A DNA stretch of 64,000 bases from Aureliella helgolandensis (lineage in GTDB: Bacteria > Planctomycetota > Planctomycetia > Pirellulales > Pirellulaceae). The stretch spans positions 2,852,001 to 2,916,000 of the forward strand of contig NZ_CP036298.1 of NCBI RefSeq assembly GCF_007752135.1. Reading direction: 5' to 3'. The number at the start of each line of letters is the position of its first letter. The first letter of the stretch is position 1. Positions 45,932-55,559 of this stretch are shown in pieces. The notes under the pieces are model-generated. The model worked only from the letters and a program-made list of their open reading frames with translations, did not search any database and had not been told where the DNA came from. A program made the translations under genes and the position numbers.

Positions 45932-46501
45932 CTATTCTTTGAGCTGGCCGCTCACCCGCACCAACTCGGCAGCCAAAGCCGCGACGCGCTGCTGGTTTTT
46001 GGGATTCTTCAGTTTTCCATCATCCAATTCCTCATGCGCTGCGGCCAAGGCAAATTGCCCTGGAAGCACAGTGACCCCGATGTTGGACAGGATTGAGCGC
46101 AAGTGCACCAGCACGCGTAGGCCGCCGAGTGCTCCAGGCGACGCGGCGAAGATGGTAGCGGTCTTGCCCTGGTAGGCTGCCAGGGGCGATTCCCCCGCTG
46201 CTTGTCGTGAGACCCAGTCGATCACATTTTTCAGTAGCGGTGGCAGGGAGCTGTTGTACTCGGGAGTGACGATTAGCAACGCGTCGTGGTCCAAGAATAA
46301 CGTCTTCAGCTTTGTCGCATTCTCGGGAGTGCCAGCCCTCTCAAGATCTTCGTCAAACAGGGGCAACGGGTAATCGGCAAAGTCGATCAACGTCACCACA
46401 GCACCAGCCTCTTGGGCTGCATCAGCCGCCACTTTAGCCAGTTGCTTTGTATAGGAGCCTTTGCGGGCGGAACCGGCGAATGCGAGTATCTTGACGCTCA
46501 T
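45932..46501 (-). CDS. NADPH-dependent FMN reductase family protein
   Basis: 189 residues from the ATG at 46501, where the family begins (MSVKILAFAGSARKGSYTKQL); the longer frame to 46564 adds unrelated residues. Flavodoxin-like signatures: GSARKGSYTKQL phosphate loop, LPLFDEDLE, LLIVTPEYNSSLPPLLKNVIDWVSR and AASPGALGGLR. It would reduce FMN, quinones or azo compounds with NAD(P)H. Downstream of fabF on the same strand, but about 190 bp away. Confidence 0.9.
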   Translation of the reverse strand: MSVKILAFAGSARKGSYTKQLAKVAADAAQEAGAVVTLIDFADYPLPLFDEDLERAGTPENATKLKTLFLDHDALLIVTPEYNSSLPPLLKNVIDWVSRQAAGESPLAAYQGKTATIFAASPGALGGLRVLVHLRSILSNIGVTVLPGQFALAAAHEELDDGKLKNPKNQQRVAALAAELVRVSGQLKE

Positions 46502-46691
46502 GGCAAATCCAACGGTTTGATGAAGAGGGGAGATTGGTGCGTCGCGCTTCAAACCTGCGCCCACGCTCTGTCGCGCAATAGTGGCGCAACAGGTCGATTA
46601 CAGCACTCCTGCGAACCGGCTGGCACTAGGCACTGGGCTAGGTCGTCCGCGGCGAAGCGGGAGCATCGTATCGGTACAACTTTGACGCCGA

Positions 46692-47981
46692 CTATTTGCC
46701 GTCGAATTGTCCCACTGCAAGCGTCACATTCTGACCACCAAATCCAAAGGAGTTGTTGAGGGCAACTCGTACATCCGTTTCCCTAGCTTGACCTGGAACA
46801 TAGTCCAAATCGCAGAGGGGATCAGGGTTCTCGAGATTGATGGTGGGGGGAACAACCTTATCTCGTATTGCTAGCAAACAAACGATCATCTCGGTGACGC
46901 CTGCGGCCGCAATTAAATGTCCCATCATGCTCTTAGTACTGGACACTGGGACCTGCATTGCACGTTCGCCGAATATGGCTTTGCAAGCGACGGTCTCTAC
47001 CTTGTCATTAACGGTAGTACTGGTGCCATGGGCATTGACGTACCCTACGGCATCGGGGGAAAGTTGAGCATCTTTGAGGGCCGCGGACATGCAGCCAATG
47101 GCGCCACGCCCTTCGGGATGTATGTCGGTAATGCGATAGGCATCGGCGGTACAGCCGTAGCCCAGGACTTCTCCGTAGATTTTAGCACCGCGCTTCTTGG
47201 CATGCTCAAGCTCTTCGAGGATTACCACAGAAGAACCTTCGCCCAGCACAAATCCGTCTCGCAAACGATCAAATGGGCGAGAGGCACCGGTGGGGTCTTC
47301 ATTGTTGCGTGAGAGCGCGGTGAGCAAGCTAAAACCAGTCAATCCGAATGGATGTATCATGCTGTGCGCACCGCCTGCTAGCATTGCGTCAACGGTGCCG
47401 GTTCGGATGAGTTCCGTGGCTTCCCCGACTGCTTGGCTACTTGCAGCGCAGGCGGTCAGGCAATTGAGGTTGGGACCTTGGATATCGAGCATATTGGCCA
47501 CGTGTGCCGAGGGCATGCTCGGTTCCTGTTCCAATTCCAGTTCGGGGTCAAGGATCTCCAAACCGCGTCGCATAAATGCATCGGTATCGAATCCGCTTTC
47601 GCCTCGCGTAGCAACGTCCAGCATCGAGGTGAAGTTCTGGAAGTCTTGGTTTCCTTCCCCAGCCCCAAAGTAGACGCCCATTCGGCTACGATCGGTGAGA
47701 CTCTCCAGGATCCCAGAATCGTCAACTGCCTGGCGGGCCGCACCCGCCGCAAATTTGGCATGCCGACCGCGTTTTTCCCAGACTTTCAACTCTTCACCAC
47801 AGTGAGAGACATCCCAGCCCCGCACTTCAGCAGCGATGCGCGTGGGATAGTTGGAAGCATCGAAAATTGAGATGTAACCAACCCCGCTTCGCCCATTCGT
47901 CAAGGCATTCCATACGGTACTTACATCTGTGCCTAACGGATTGATCATACCCAATCCAGTCACAACAACCCGTCGACGCAT
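46692..47981 (-). CDS. fabF: 3-oxoacyl-[acyl-carrier-protein] synthase II
   Basis: 429 residues from the ATG at 47981, where AGGAAT and the family start RRRVVVTGLGMINPLG agree. Catalytic triad segments: CLTACAASSQAVGEA (Cys), YVNAHGTSTTVND (His) and SSTKSMMGHLIAAAG (His). It condenses malonyl-ACP with acyl-ACP in fatty acid elongation, or belongs to a related specialised ketosynthase. An acyltransferase gene lies 180 bp upstream on the same strand, which suggests a lipid-synthesis pair. No acyl carrier protein gene is next to it. Confidence 0.92.
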   Translation of the reverse strand: MRRRVVVTGLGMINPLGTDVSTVWNALTNGRSGVGYISIFDASNYPTRIAAEVRGWDVSHCGEELKVWEKRGRHAKFAAGAARQAVDDSGILESLTDRSRMGVYFGAGEGNQDFQNFTSMLDVATRGESGFDTDAFMRRGLEILDPELELEQEPSMPSAHVANMLDIQGPNLNCLTACAASSQAVGEATELIRTGTVDAMLAGGAHSMIHPFGLTGFSLLTALSRNNEDPTGASRPFDRLRDGFVLGEGSSVVILEELEHAKKRGAKIYGEVLGYGCTADAYRITDIHPEGRGAIGCMSAALKDAQLSPDAVGYVNAHGTSTTVNDKVETVACKAIFGERAMQVPVSSTKSMMGHLIAAAGVTEMIVCLLAIRDKVVPPTINLENPDPLCDLDYVPGQARETDVRVALNNSFGFGGQNVTLAVGQFDGK

Positions 47982-48163
47982 ATTCCTATTACTCCGCAAT
48001 CGAGTGCTTACGCTCTGCAAGGACTCCAGGTCGGCCCCGGTTCACCGGCGACTAGCAATCCATGAAGGTCGCAAATCCACCGTTCATTCCCAATAAGCCC
48101 AGATCATACCCGGCAGGGAATTACTTCGGTAGTATGCGTATGCCATCAGTCAATAGAGCGCCA

Positions 48164-48772
48164 TTAGGCATCTTTGAGTGAGCGAATCGCTTCGCGAGCG
48201 CGATTGAGAAAATCGGACTTGGGCTCGCCAGCTTCCAACCAGATCGGATGTCCGATGGTGATGCTGCTCAGAAGTGGGACCGGCATGTATTCCCCGCGAG
48301 GAAGGATCCGGTTGAGATTTTCCATGTAGACCGGAACCAATTCCAAGTCGGGACGCTTTTTGGCTAGGTAGTAAATTCCACTCTTGAATTCGCCCATGGT
48401 ACCGTCGTCGCCCCGCCCACCTTCGGGGAAGACGATCAGGGAATAAAGGTCGCCGATCTCTCGCACCATCAAGTCCACCGGGCTTTGGTGGACCTTGATT
48501 TCTTTGCGATCGATCAGGAGGGCATTGAAGGATTTAGCCAAGAAGCGGCGCCAACGGCTCTTACCCCAGTAGTCTTTGGCCGCTACCGGCCGTGTCAACG
48601 TCCGGATCTCAGCGGGCAGCGCCGACCACAGGACTACGGCATCCAAATGGCTCGTGTGGTTGGCAAAATATACCCGCTGACATGTATCGGGCTGACAATC
48701 CACCCAACGCACCGTGTAGCCGCTAAAGAACCTCGCCAACAGGATGATGGTTTGACCGGTGATCTTGCACAT
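48164..48772 (-). CDS. 1-acylglycerol-3-phosphate acyltransferase-like (PlsC family)
   Basis: 202 residues from the ATG at 48772. Acyltransferase motifs: NHTSHLD (the HX4D catalytic pair), KDYWGKSRWRRFLAKSFNALLIDR, LIVFPEGGRGDDGTMGEFKSG and LVPVYMENLNRILPRGE. The frame is open for a further 122 codons to a GTG at 49138, but that extension does not resemble protein of this family; an intermediate ATG at 49006 exists. Adds an acyl chain to lysophosphatidate or a related acceptor, at the inner membrane. Next to fabF. Confidence 0.82.
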   Translation of the reverse strand: MCKITGQTIILLARFFSGYTVRWVDCQPDTCQRVYFANHTSHLDAVVLWSALPAEIRTLTRPVAAKDYWGKSRWRRFLAKSFNALLIDRKEIKVHQSPVDLMVREIGDLYSLIVFPEGGRGDDGTMGEFKSGIYYLAKKRPDLELVPVYMENLNRILPRGEYMPVPLLSSITIGHPIWLEAGEPKSDFLNRAREAIRSLKDA

Positions 48773-49161
48773 CCAATTTTGCGGAGTTGGCCTCGGGTGT
48801 CCATTGACGCTTTGCGTCTCTGAGGCCTGAGAGCCACTTCGCGGATCGATTGCTGCTGCCACTGGTAAACTTTTCCAATTTACATCCCACTCGCGTTCGG
48901 AACCGACACCGATTGTCGGAGATCCCACTGGTGGATTCCCTAACAGAATAGGCCATGCGCCGCTTTTCGGCAACTTACACAAGAATCGCCGATTTTCTAT
49001 TTCCATGCTTGTGCAGCTGGCAAAGTTGCGGTGGTGAGGTGCAATATGGCCGCGGTGCGCTCCCTTCAGGAATTTCGCGAGCTCACTACCAAGATGTACA
49101 TACTGGCCTGCCGGAGCCTTAGAATCTATTATGAGCACCTTAACGAATACGCCCCATCGAA

Positions 49162-49209
49162 GGTTTGTGCCTGAGATGGTTTGTGCCTGAGATGGTTTGT
49201 GCCTGATAT
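49162..49209 (+). repeat. Triple 16-bp tandem repeat upstream of rhaB
   Basis: Three units of GGTTTGTGCCTGAGAT at 49162, 49178 and 49194; the third ends GATAT (15 of 16 matches). It ends 27 bp before the rhaB start, in the space between the divergent plsC and rhaB genes. Either a slipped duplication or a set of operator sites. Confidence 0.85.
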
Positions 49210-49236
49210 TACGTAGAGTCCGAAACGAGCGAGCCC

Positions 49237-50751
49237 ATGCCCACTGAAACGTCTCCAGTTCACTTGGCGGTAGACCTTGGTGCCTCCAGCGGTCGAGTAC
49301 TGGCTGGAAAAGTCACGGAAACTGGTGTGCAATTAGAGGAAATTCATCGTTTCTCCAACGGTGGGCTCGACCTGGGCAAGCGATTGGTTTGGAACCTGCT
49401 GGGCCAGTGGGAGCAAATTACCGAAGGGCTCTCCCGAGCTGCCGGAATCTATGGAAAGCGTGTTCGTAGTGTGGGGGCTGACACCTGGGGAGTCGATTAT
49501 GTGCTGTTGGATCGACAGAATGACATGCTCGGGCCATGTATGCACTACCGTGACGGGCGGACTGCAGGAGTCATGGAAAAGGCCTTTCAGCGTTTGAGCC
49601 GGTCCGAGATCTTTCGCGCAACTGGCCTGCAATTCATGGAGATCAATACGGCCTATCAGCTTCTGGCGATGCGATTGGAGGAGTCTCCGCAACTCGATAT
49701 TGCCGAGCGATTCTTGATGGTGCCCGACTTCCTCCACTGGCAACTCAGCGGCGAGCAGGTCAACGAGTTTACCAACGCCTCCACCACACAACTGCTGGAT
49801 GTCCAAAGCGGCAATTGGAGTCGTCCAATACTCGACGCATTTGAGATACCCACTCATCTTTTTAGCGAGCCCGTGCAGCCTGGCCACTGCTTGGGGAACA
49901 TCACACGTGCTCTGCAGATGCGAACCCGACTCGATCGATCTGTTGAAGTGATTGTTCCGGCAACGCATGATACCGGTTCGGCCGTTTTGGCGGTGCCTGC
50001 CGACTCCTTTGCCAGTGAGAACCCCGACTGGTGCTATATCAGCTGCGGAACCTGGTCGCTGATGGGAGTAGAATTGGCTCGGCCCGTGTTGAGCGAAGCC
50101 TGCCAGCTCCTCAATTTTACAAACGAAGGTGGAGTAAATGGCAGTGTTCGCCTGCTAAAGAACATCGCCGGACTGTGGATTGTTCAGCAATGCCGTGAAC
50201 AGTGGAAACGAGAGGGGCATGATTGGAGTTGGGAGCATCTCCTCAATCTCGCCTCGCAATCACCAGCGATGTTATCAGTGGTTGATACGGACGATTCCCT
50301 GTTCTTGGCACCCGACAATATGCCGGAGGCGGTTTGCGAGTTCTGCCGACGTACCGGGCAACCGGTACCTCAGGACCCTGGAGCAATTGTCCGATGCGCC
50401 TTGGAGAGCTTGGCTTTGCGATATCGATTGACTCTCAGTTACCTGGAACAGCTGGTCGGGCACTCCATGAAAACGATCCACATGGTTGGCGGTGGCGTCC
50501 AGAACAGGATGCTCTGCCAGTTTGCAGCGGATGCATGTGGAAGACCGGTAGTTGCAGGACCGGTTGAAGCCACTGCAATCGGCAATATTTTGATGCAAGC
50601 CATCGGTTCCGGCCAACTAAGCTCGATCCAAGAAGCTCGCCGACTGGTACGACTGGCCAAAGACATCGTGGTCTACGAACCTCAGCCTGCCGGTCGTTGG
50701 GATGAAGGTTACGCAAAACTGCAACAGTTCCTGCTGGCTGCCAAGCCGTAG
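49237..50751 (+). CDS. rhaB: Rhamnulokinase (FGGY carbohydrate kinase)
   Basis: 504 residues. FGGY-kinase signatures: VDLGASSGRVLAG phosphate loop, GADTWGVDYVLLDR, PATHDTGSAVLAVPA, ISCGTWSLMGVEL and the C-terminal adenosine motif IHMVGGGVQNRMLCQFAADA followed by PVEATAIGN. The N-terminal LVWNLLGQWEQITEGL is typical of rhamnulokinase, which phosphorylates L-rhamnulose in rhamnose breakdown. The isomerase and aldolase genes are not in the window. A triple 16-bp repeat lies right before it. Confidence 0.92.
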   Translation: MPTETSPVHLAVDLGASSGRVLAGKVTETGVQLEEIHRFSNGGLDLGKRLVWNLLGQWEQITEGLSRAAGIYGKRVRSVGADTWGVDYVLLDRQNDMLGPCMHYRDGRTAGVMEKAFQRLSRSEIFRATGLQFMEINTAYQLLAMRLEESPQLDIAERFLMVPDFLHWQLSGEQVNEFTNASTTQLLDVQSGNWSRPILDAFEIPTHLFSEPVQPGHCLGNITRALQMRTRLDRSVEVIVPATHDTGSAVLAVPADSFASENPDWCYISCGTWSLMGVELARPVLSEACQLLNFTNEGGVNGSVRLLKNIAGLWIVQQCREQWKREGHDWSWEHLLNLASQSPAMLSVVDTDDSLFLAPDNMPEAVCEFCRRTGQPVPQDPGAIVRCALESLALRYRLTLSYLEQLVGHSMKTIHMVGGGVQNRMLCQFAADACGRPVVAGPVEATAIGNILMQAIGSGQLSSIQEARRLVRLAKDIVVYEPQPAGRWDEGYAKLQQFLLAAKP

Positions 50752-50904
50752 GGTTCAATCCGAGACGACCACCGACAGGCAACGAACGCTCGAACGCGTC
50801 CCAGCAGACCACTTGGTTCCTTCAAGCTGGCCGTAGAGTGTCGAATGAGCAGTGGGGTGGCCTAAGAGGAGAGACTGCAGCGTCCACCTAAGTGCGCCAT
50901 GAGC

Positions 50905-50928
50905 ACCGCCCACCGGTGAATGGGCGGT
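50905..50928 (+). terminator. Hairpin after rhaB
   Basis: Perfect 8-bp stem ACCGCCCA/TGGGCGGT with an 8-nt loop, 154 bp after the rhaB stop. No T-run follows, so the terminator role is only possible. Confidence 0.35.
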
Positions 50929-50966
50929 AGCAGGGGTGGGGCGGCTGAAGACTGCAGTAGTCGCGG

Positions 50967-50982
50967 TGTTTCATGTGAAACC
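50967..50982. promoter_or_regulatory. parS-like palindrome 1
   Basis: TGTTTCATGTGAAACC. Compared with the bacterial parS consensus (TGTTNCACGTGAAACA) it differs at one central base (CG to TG) and the last base. Confidence 0.5.
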
Positions 50983-51008
50983 TTAGCGATGGGCGAAGGC
51001 TTTCGCTT

Positions 51009-51024
51009 TGTTCCATGTGAAACA
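51009..51024. promoter_or_regulatory. parS-like palindrome 2
   Basis: TGTTCCATGTGAAACA. It differs from the parS consensus only at the central base (CG to TG). It lies exactly 42 bp from palindrome 1, four helical turns. Confidence 0.55.
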
Positions 51025-51322
51025 TGCGAGCGACACCTTATCGAGGTTCCCCCAATCCATCGATCTACTCGGATAGAGACGCCGCCGATTGGGATTTGAT
51101 CAGCCGCTTCCCCCTTGGTCACCACAGCCCGGCCATGGTCGCACGTGGCCTCGCTGAACCCCACGGTGCGCTCGCTACGAGCATCACGAAAGGGGCTGTA
51201 CTTGGCGAGCTGTGCGACCAGGGGCGCAAGGGAGGTAGCGAAGCGATTCGACTTCGAGACCTAGCAGATGCTTTAAGCGTGGGAGATGGTGGCTTGAGCT
51301 GCCGAGCCACCGACGCGGTCTC

Positions 51323-52651
51323 TCAATTGCCGTCCAGAGGATTGACAACTAAGCCCCCAAGCAACTTCGGATAAAAGTAAGTACTCTTCGCAGGCATGCG
51401 CTCGTGGTGGGAGCAGATCTGTCGAATATCCTCGATGCTGGCTGGCATAACGACTGCCGCCAATGCGTACTTGGGCTCGGCAGTTGCGCTAGCGCTAAGT
51501 TCCTCCACGACTTCTTCAATCTTGTGCAAGTAGGTAGGAGTTGGGTGGTCCTTCATCTCAAGTAAGTGATCAACGATCAGATGGTGCAGCAAGGACACCC
51601 CTAGATTGCACCAAGCATCACTTTGGTCGGCAGCTAGCTCTTTGATTTTATCGTGGGTCAAAGAGTTGGCCGTCACCAGAGTCCACTGTTGGTCCAGAGG
51701 GGTGTAGAGTCCTAAGACGCCCTGATCGTCGAACTCCTGAACCTGTTTCCACACGTCATGGGCGGATTGTGTGCCGGTGCCGGCAGGTGCACAGTCAAAG
51801 TACTCTCCGAGTCGCGCAACAAGATCTTTTGCAGTCAGATGAGGAACTCCAGGGAACAGGCGATGGGTAGGCAGTACCAGTAGTCCGGGATCGTCCATGC
51901 TCATGAGCATGGACAATACAAATTGAGCGGGATGCTCCTCAGACAGTGAGCTACCGTTGGCGGCAACGATTTCATCTCGGTAATCACAAGCCGTCTCGTA
52001 CCGATGATGACCATCAGCTACGAACATCGGTTTGTCCTCGATTAGATTTGCAACTTGAGCGATCAGCCCTTGGTTCGTAACTGGCCAAAGACGGTGGGTG
52101 ACCCCCAAGTGATCGTGCGCTTCCAATGCCGCCTTATCGGCAATATAGCCGTCCAATAGATTTTGGGCGGCGTTCTCCGCATCCGGATACAGTCCAAACA
52201 CTGGGCTGAGATTTGCCTTGCAGGCTCGGGTGAGCCGCAGGCGATCTTCTTTGGCCTTGGGATGAGTGGATTCGTGGGGGAAGATATTCCCTTCGCCGAA
52301 CCTCGCAAGCTTGATCCGGGACAGGAAGCCGCGGCGAGTGATCGTTGTTCCAGCTAGATCGAAGACTTGATGGTAGACGTAAATGGCTGGATCGGGTTCG
52401 TATTGCAAGACCCCATCTCGGATCCATTGTCGAAAAAGCGTTGCTGCCCGTTCATACTGTTTGAGCGGATCTGAGTCGCTGGTTTGCACCTTCGTCAATT
52501 CCAGCCGAACAAAACCGTAGGGGCTGGTATCGTAAAGTTGCTGTTGCAATGCCGGGTCGATGACATCGTAGGGTGGTGCGACGACGTCGCTCAATTCTCC
52601 CACTTGTGCCAGATTGTATCTCAATCCTCGAAACGCTTGAATCTTTGGCAT
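51323..52651 (-). CDS. DUF1015-family protein
   Basis: 442 residues, usual length. Signatures: MPKIQAFRGLRYN, VVAPPYDVID, FVRLELTK, IYVYHQVF, GNIFPHESTHPKAKEDRLRL, ANLSPVFGLYPD and MFVADGHHRYETACDYRDE. DUF1015 proteins are widespread in bacteria and cytosolic; some were proposed to be linked to serine or cofactor metabolism, but no activity is settled. It stands alone. Confidence 0.92.
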   Translation of the reverse strand: MPKIQAFRGLRYNLAQVGELSDVVAPPYDVIDPALQQQLYDTSPYGFVRLELTKVQTSDSDPLKQYERAATLFRQWIRDGVLQYEPDPAIYVYHQVFDLAGTTITRRGFLSRIKLARFGEGNIFPHESTHPKAKEDRLRLTRACKANLSPVFGLYPDAENAAQNLLDGYIADKAALEAHDHLGVTHRLWPVTNQGLIAQVANLIEDKPMFVADGHHRYETACDYRDEIVAANGSSLSEEHPAQFVLSMLMSMDDPGLLVLPTHRLFPGVPHLTAKDLVARLGEYFDCAPAGTGTQSAHDVWKQVQEFDDQGVLGLYTPLDQQWTLVTANSLTHDKIKELAADQSDAWCNLGVSLLHHLIVDHLLEMKDHPTPTYLHKIEEVVEELSASATAEPKYALAAVVMPASIEDIRQICSHHERMPAKSTYFYPKLLGGLVVNPLDGN

Positions 52652-53159
52652 GGGTGCTTATTTTTCTGAGTGGTAACCGGTGTACGCAAAATTTGAATAC
52701 AAAAATAATGGAACTGTTTTGTTGTCTCGCTGATGTTCAGCTGAGGCGTGTTGTCGGCTGCCATCCACCTTCAGACACCCCACTCTGCGACAGTGGGAGA
52801 GCCATCGGTTCGCTGCAGGGCTCTGCGATATCTTCGACCCCGCGTTACTGGATCGCTTGCATGCGTTGGTTTTGACAAATCACGGACGCGGCTGATAACA
52901 ACGTCGCTGACAACTGGGCCGCTGAGACTCGGGGAGTGCACTGCTATGCTATTGCCCGAGCCCGTGTTGGTGGTGATCGCTTATCTCCAGTCTGTTAGCC
53001 TTTACCGTCTAGCCATGGCTCCTACGTTTCGCCAGGACGAGGGACGCCACGCAAGTGTTCTCGGAGTAAGGAGAGTGTCATTCCTCGTTCGCTTTACCAT
53101 TTCTGCCCCTGAAAGCAGGAGCAACTTTTCGGGCAGCTATTACGGCAGGAACCCATTTG
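52652..53159. other. Intergenic region between the DUF1015 gene and trpF
   Basis: About 508 bp. A plus-strand frame at 52748-53233 overlaps trpF in antisense and has no recognisable content. I see no RNA gene or repeat. Confidence 0.35.
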
Positions 53160-53837
53160 TTAGTGGGTCTTGCTTGCCTGCCAAGCTTGCCTCGCATGCA
53201 GTGCAAATTTGGCAACGCGATCCGCATCCTTGATGCCAGGGAAACTCTCGACACCACTGGCGACATCGACCCCGTCGGCGTGGGTGGTGCGAATCGCATC
53301 GGCGACATTTTCGGGCTTCAGGCCACCAGCTAGGATCATGGGGACATTTCCGAGGTCGTCCGGACGAGGCTGCAGTAGATCCCACTGAGCCATTTTTCCT
53401 GTTCCTCCGCCGTGTTCTGGAGCGTATGCGTCGACCAAAAAGGCCACCAGTTGCGAATGGTCCTTCCAGCTCTTTGCAAGCAGCGTCTCTTGCTGCCGAC
53501 CACTCCAGGAGAGGGCTTTGATGATCGGCGTGGTAATTCCCGCCTCTGACAGCAAGGTTGGTGGCTCTTGCCCGTGCAGTTGCAGGACATCAAACGGTAC
53601 TGCATCTGCCAAGGATCGCAACGCCTCCGCGGCCGGATTCATGACGACGGCTACCGTCAAGAGGCCGAGAGTTTTAGCCTGAACCGCGAATGCTTTTGCC
53701 TGCGCCTCAGCAATATATCTACTGCTAGAAGAGACCAAATTAAATCCGACCGCGTCGACTCCCGCAGATGCCAGAGAGTGCAGGTCCTCGAGTCGAGTAA
53801 CTCCGCAGACCTTGATACGTGGAAAGGGAAGTTGCAT
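53160..53837 (-). CDS. trpF: Phosphoribosylanthranilate isomerase
   Basis: 225 residues. Signatures: IKVCGVTRLEDLH, GVDAVGFNLVSSSSRYI, VDAYAPEHGGGTGK, LAGGLKPENV and GVDVASGVESFPGIKDADRV. The catalytic Cys (KVCG) and Asp (VDAYAP) are in place. It isomerises PRA to CdRP in tryptophan synthesis. No other trp gene is nearby, in line with the scattered biosynthetic genes of this window. Confidence 0.94.
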   Translation of the reverse strand: MQLPFPRIKVCGVTRLEDLHSLASAGVDAVGFNLVSSSSRYIAEAQAKAFAVQAKTLGLLTVAVVMNPAAEALRSLADAVPFDVLQLHGQEPPTLLSEAGITTPIIKALSWSGRQQETLLAKSWKDHSQLVAFLVDAYAPEHGGGTGKMAQWDLLQPRPDDLGNVPMILAGGLKPENVADAIRTTHADGVDVASGVESFPGIKDADRVAKFALHARQAWQASKTH

Positions 53838-53980
53838 AACAAGTCAGCTAATCGGTAGGAGCAGGCGATTGGGGACGTGGCGGCGAGGCTCCCAAGCCCG
53901 ACTTCAGCCACAGCCCCGCAGTGGTTCAACACTGCAGATCTTACACCATTCACTCCACTTACACCCTTCCCCCACTCAAA

Positions 53981-54136
53981 AAGTGCCACCCATCTATTCC
54001 ATTGCCAGCCCCCCCTCCCCGAAAGGTGCCACCCATCTTCCATCTGTTGCTAGCAATCCCCGATAGGTGCCATCCATCTCTCGCGGATTGTCAAGTAGGT
54101 GTCAGCCAGATTTTAATTGACGGCAGGTGACAGAAT
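53981..54136 (-). repeat. Left GGTGCCACCCATC repeat cluster (REP-like)
   Basis: Copies reading GTGCCACCCATC or GTGCCATCCATC at about 53983, 54026 and 54067, plus weaker relatives (GGTGTCAGCCAG at 54098 and AGGTGACAG at 54126). Spacing is about 32-43 bp. They lie directly upstream of the transposase, in the orientation opposite to most copies on the right side. Confidence 0.75.
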
Positions 54137-54172
54137 GTTAGACTGAACCGGTGCTCCTAGGAGGTGCTTGTG

Positions 54173-55342
54173 ATGAGTAGACCCAACCGTAATGAACAAT
54201 TTCAAGCGGGCGAAGTCTGTATCGTGCATGCCATACAACGTTGTGTACGAAGAGCGTTCCTGACTGGCGTCGACCCCGTCTCTGGTAAGGATTACTCCTT
54301 CCGCCGCGAGTGGATCCGGCGACGGATGGAAGCCCTCGCTTCCGCGTTCGGCATAGACGTACTGACCTATGCCATTCTCAGCTCACACCTCCACATCATC
54401 TTGCGAAATCGTCCCGACGTGGTTGCCCTGTGGTCGGAGGAAGAGGTTGCCCAGCGGTGGCTGAAAGTCTTTCCCGGGCGTCGGTTTGAGGAGCATTTGG
54501 CAGAGCCCACCGAGGCCGATGTGCAGGCGTTAATTAGAGACCAGGAGCGCATGGCGGTGATTCGCTCGCGTTTGTCTGATATCTCTTGGTTTATGCGAGC
54601 TCTGGCCGAGCCTGTCGCGCGGCTCGCGAACGCTCAAGAGAAATGCACGGGACGATTCTGGGAAGGCCGCTTCAAAGCACAACGGCTCGCCGACGAAGCG
54701 GGCTTGCTGGCCTGCGCCATGTATGTCGACTTGAATCCCATTCGAGCGGCGATGGCCGAGTCCCCGGAACAAGCCGAACACACCTCAGCCTACGATCGCA
54801 TCCAGGCTGAGCGGGGCGCAAAGATCGATTCAGCAGCCTTCGATCTACGGGCGGTGCCCACCGCCGAAGCGGGGAAGAAAATACGCGAGACACCCGTGCA
54901 GCAGCGGATGCAGGAACAAAAGGCGAAACGTCGCAATCCCACCGGCAAGCGTGTCTTGCGAGACAGCTGGCTGGCACCTCTAGAACTGGCCAGTCAAACG
55001 TTGTCGAACGACCCGCAGGCTCATGCGGGCGGATTGCGAGCCAGCGACCGCGGCTTCTTGTGCATGGACTGGAGTAAGTACCTGGAGCTACTGCAGTGGA
55101 CGGCGGCCCAGCGTATTAAGCAGGCCGCCTCCAAAGTACCGCAGCGACTGCAGTCGGCTTTAGCGTCGACTGGGATCGAGGTCTCGATGTGGCGTGACTT
55201 GGTGTGGGATTACAAACGCTACTTTGGCCGGAGTACCTGTGCGGGGCGCCCGAGTACCATGTCCGCCGACGCACGTCGGCACAATCGGCGTTGCCATCAC
55301 GGCCAGCAGAAGGCCAGCGAGTGCTTTCTCGCATCTGGGTAG
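54173..55342 (+). CDS. Y1 (HUH) transposase, REP-associated (RAYT) type
   Basis: 389 residues from the ATG at 54173, chosen because AGGAGG ends 8 nt upstream; GTG codons at 54164 and 54170 are in frame. The HUH pair is in SSHLHIIL (His72, His74). The presumed catalytic tyrosine is Tyr184 in AMYVDLNPIRAAM, and the upstream block CTGRFWEGRFKAQRL matches REP-associated tyrosine transposases. The C-terminal 200 residues are extra compared with the usual 150-220-residue RAYT and have no obvious domain. Such enzymes cut and join single-stranded DNA at REP hairpins; the flanking repeats are the likely substrate. There is no terminal IS structure. Confidence 0.87.
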   Translation: MSRPNRNEQFQAGEVCIVHAIQRCVRRAFLTGVDPVSGKDYSFRREWIRRRMEALASAFGIDVLTYAILSSHLHIILRNRPDVVALWSEEEVAQRWLKVFPGRRFEEHLAEPTEADVQALIRDQERMAVIRSRLSDISWFMRALAEPVARLANAQEKCTGRFWEGRFKAQRLADEAGLLACAMYVDLNPIRAAMAESPEQAEHTSAYDRIQAERGAKIDSAAFDLRAVPTAEAGKKIRETPVQQRMQEQKAKRRNPTGKRVLRDSWLAPLELASQTLSNDPQAHAGGLRASDRGFLCMDWSKYLELLQWTAAQRIKQAASKVPQRLQSALASTGIEVSMWRDLVWDYKRYFGRSTCAGRPSTMSADARRHNRRCHHGQQKASECFLASG

Positions 55343-55559
55343 CCCCCTTCTTGCTGCCTCCTGCCAGCTAGCCCCCATTTTCCGACGATCTCCTGTGCAG
55401 CACGCGATCGCTGTGCGCTCGCCTAGCTCGCCGCTGGAAGACGACGGCCTCTTTCTGCAAGACACCGCCTCTCATGCGGGGTCTCATCGTCCAACAAGCG
55501 ACGCCTTTGCTAGCACAGAGCTCGCGCCAGCAGCAGCTTCCCCCGCGAATCAGCCAAAA

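Larger units (their letters stand above)
50752..51322. other. Intergenic region with parS-like sites
   Basis: 571 bp between convergent rhaB and the DUF1015 gene. It has a hairpin (50905-50928) and two parS-like palindromes. Open frames crossing it have no recognisable content. Confidence 0.5.

Noticed and set aside
48773-49138. 122-residue N-terminal extension of the PlsC-like protein
   Set aside because: Composition does not resemble the family and no ribosome site supports the GTG; kept as an alternative start in the gene entry.
52748-53233. 161-codon plus-strand frame before trpF
   Set aside because: It overlaps trpF in antisense at its end and has no recognisable content.
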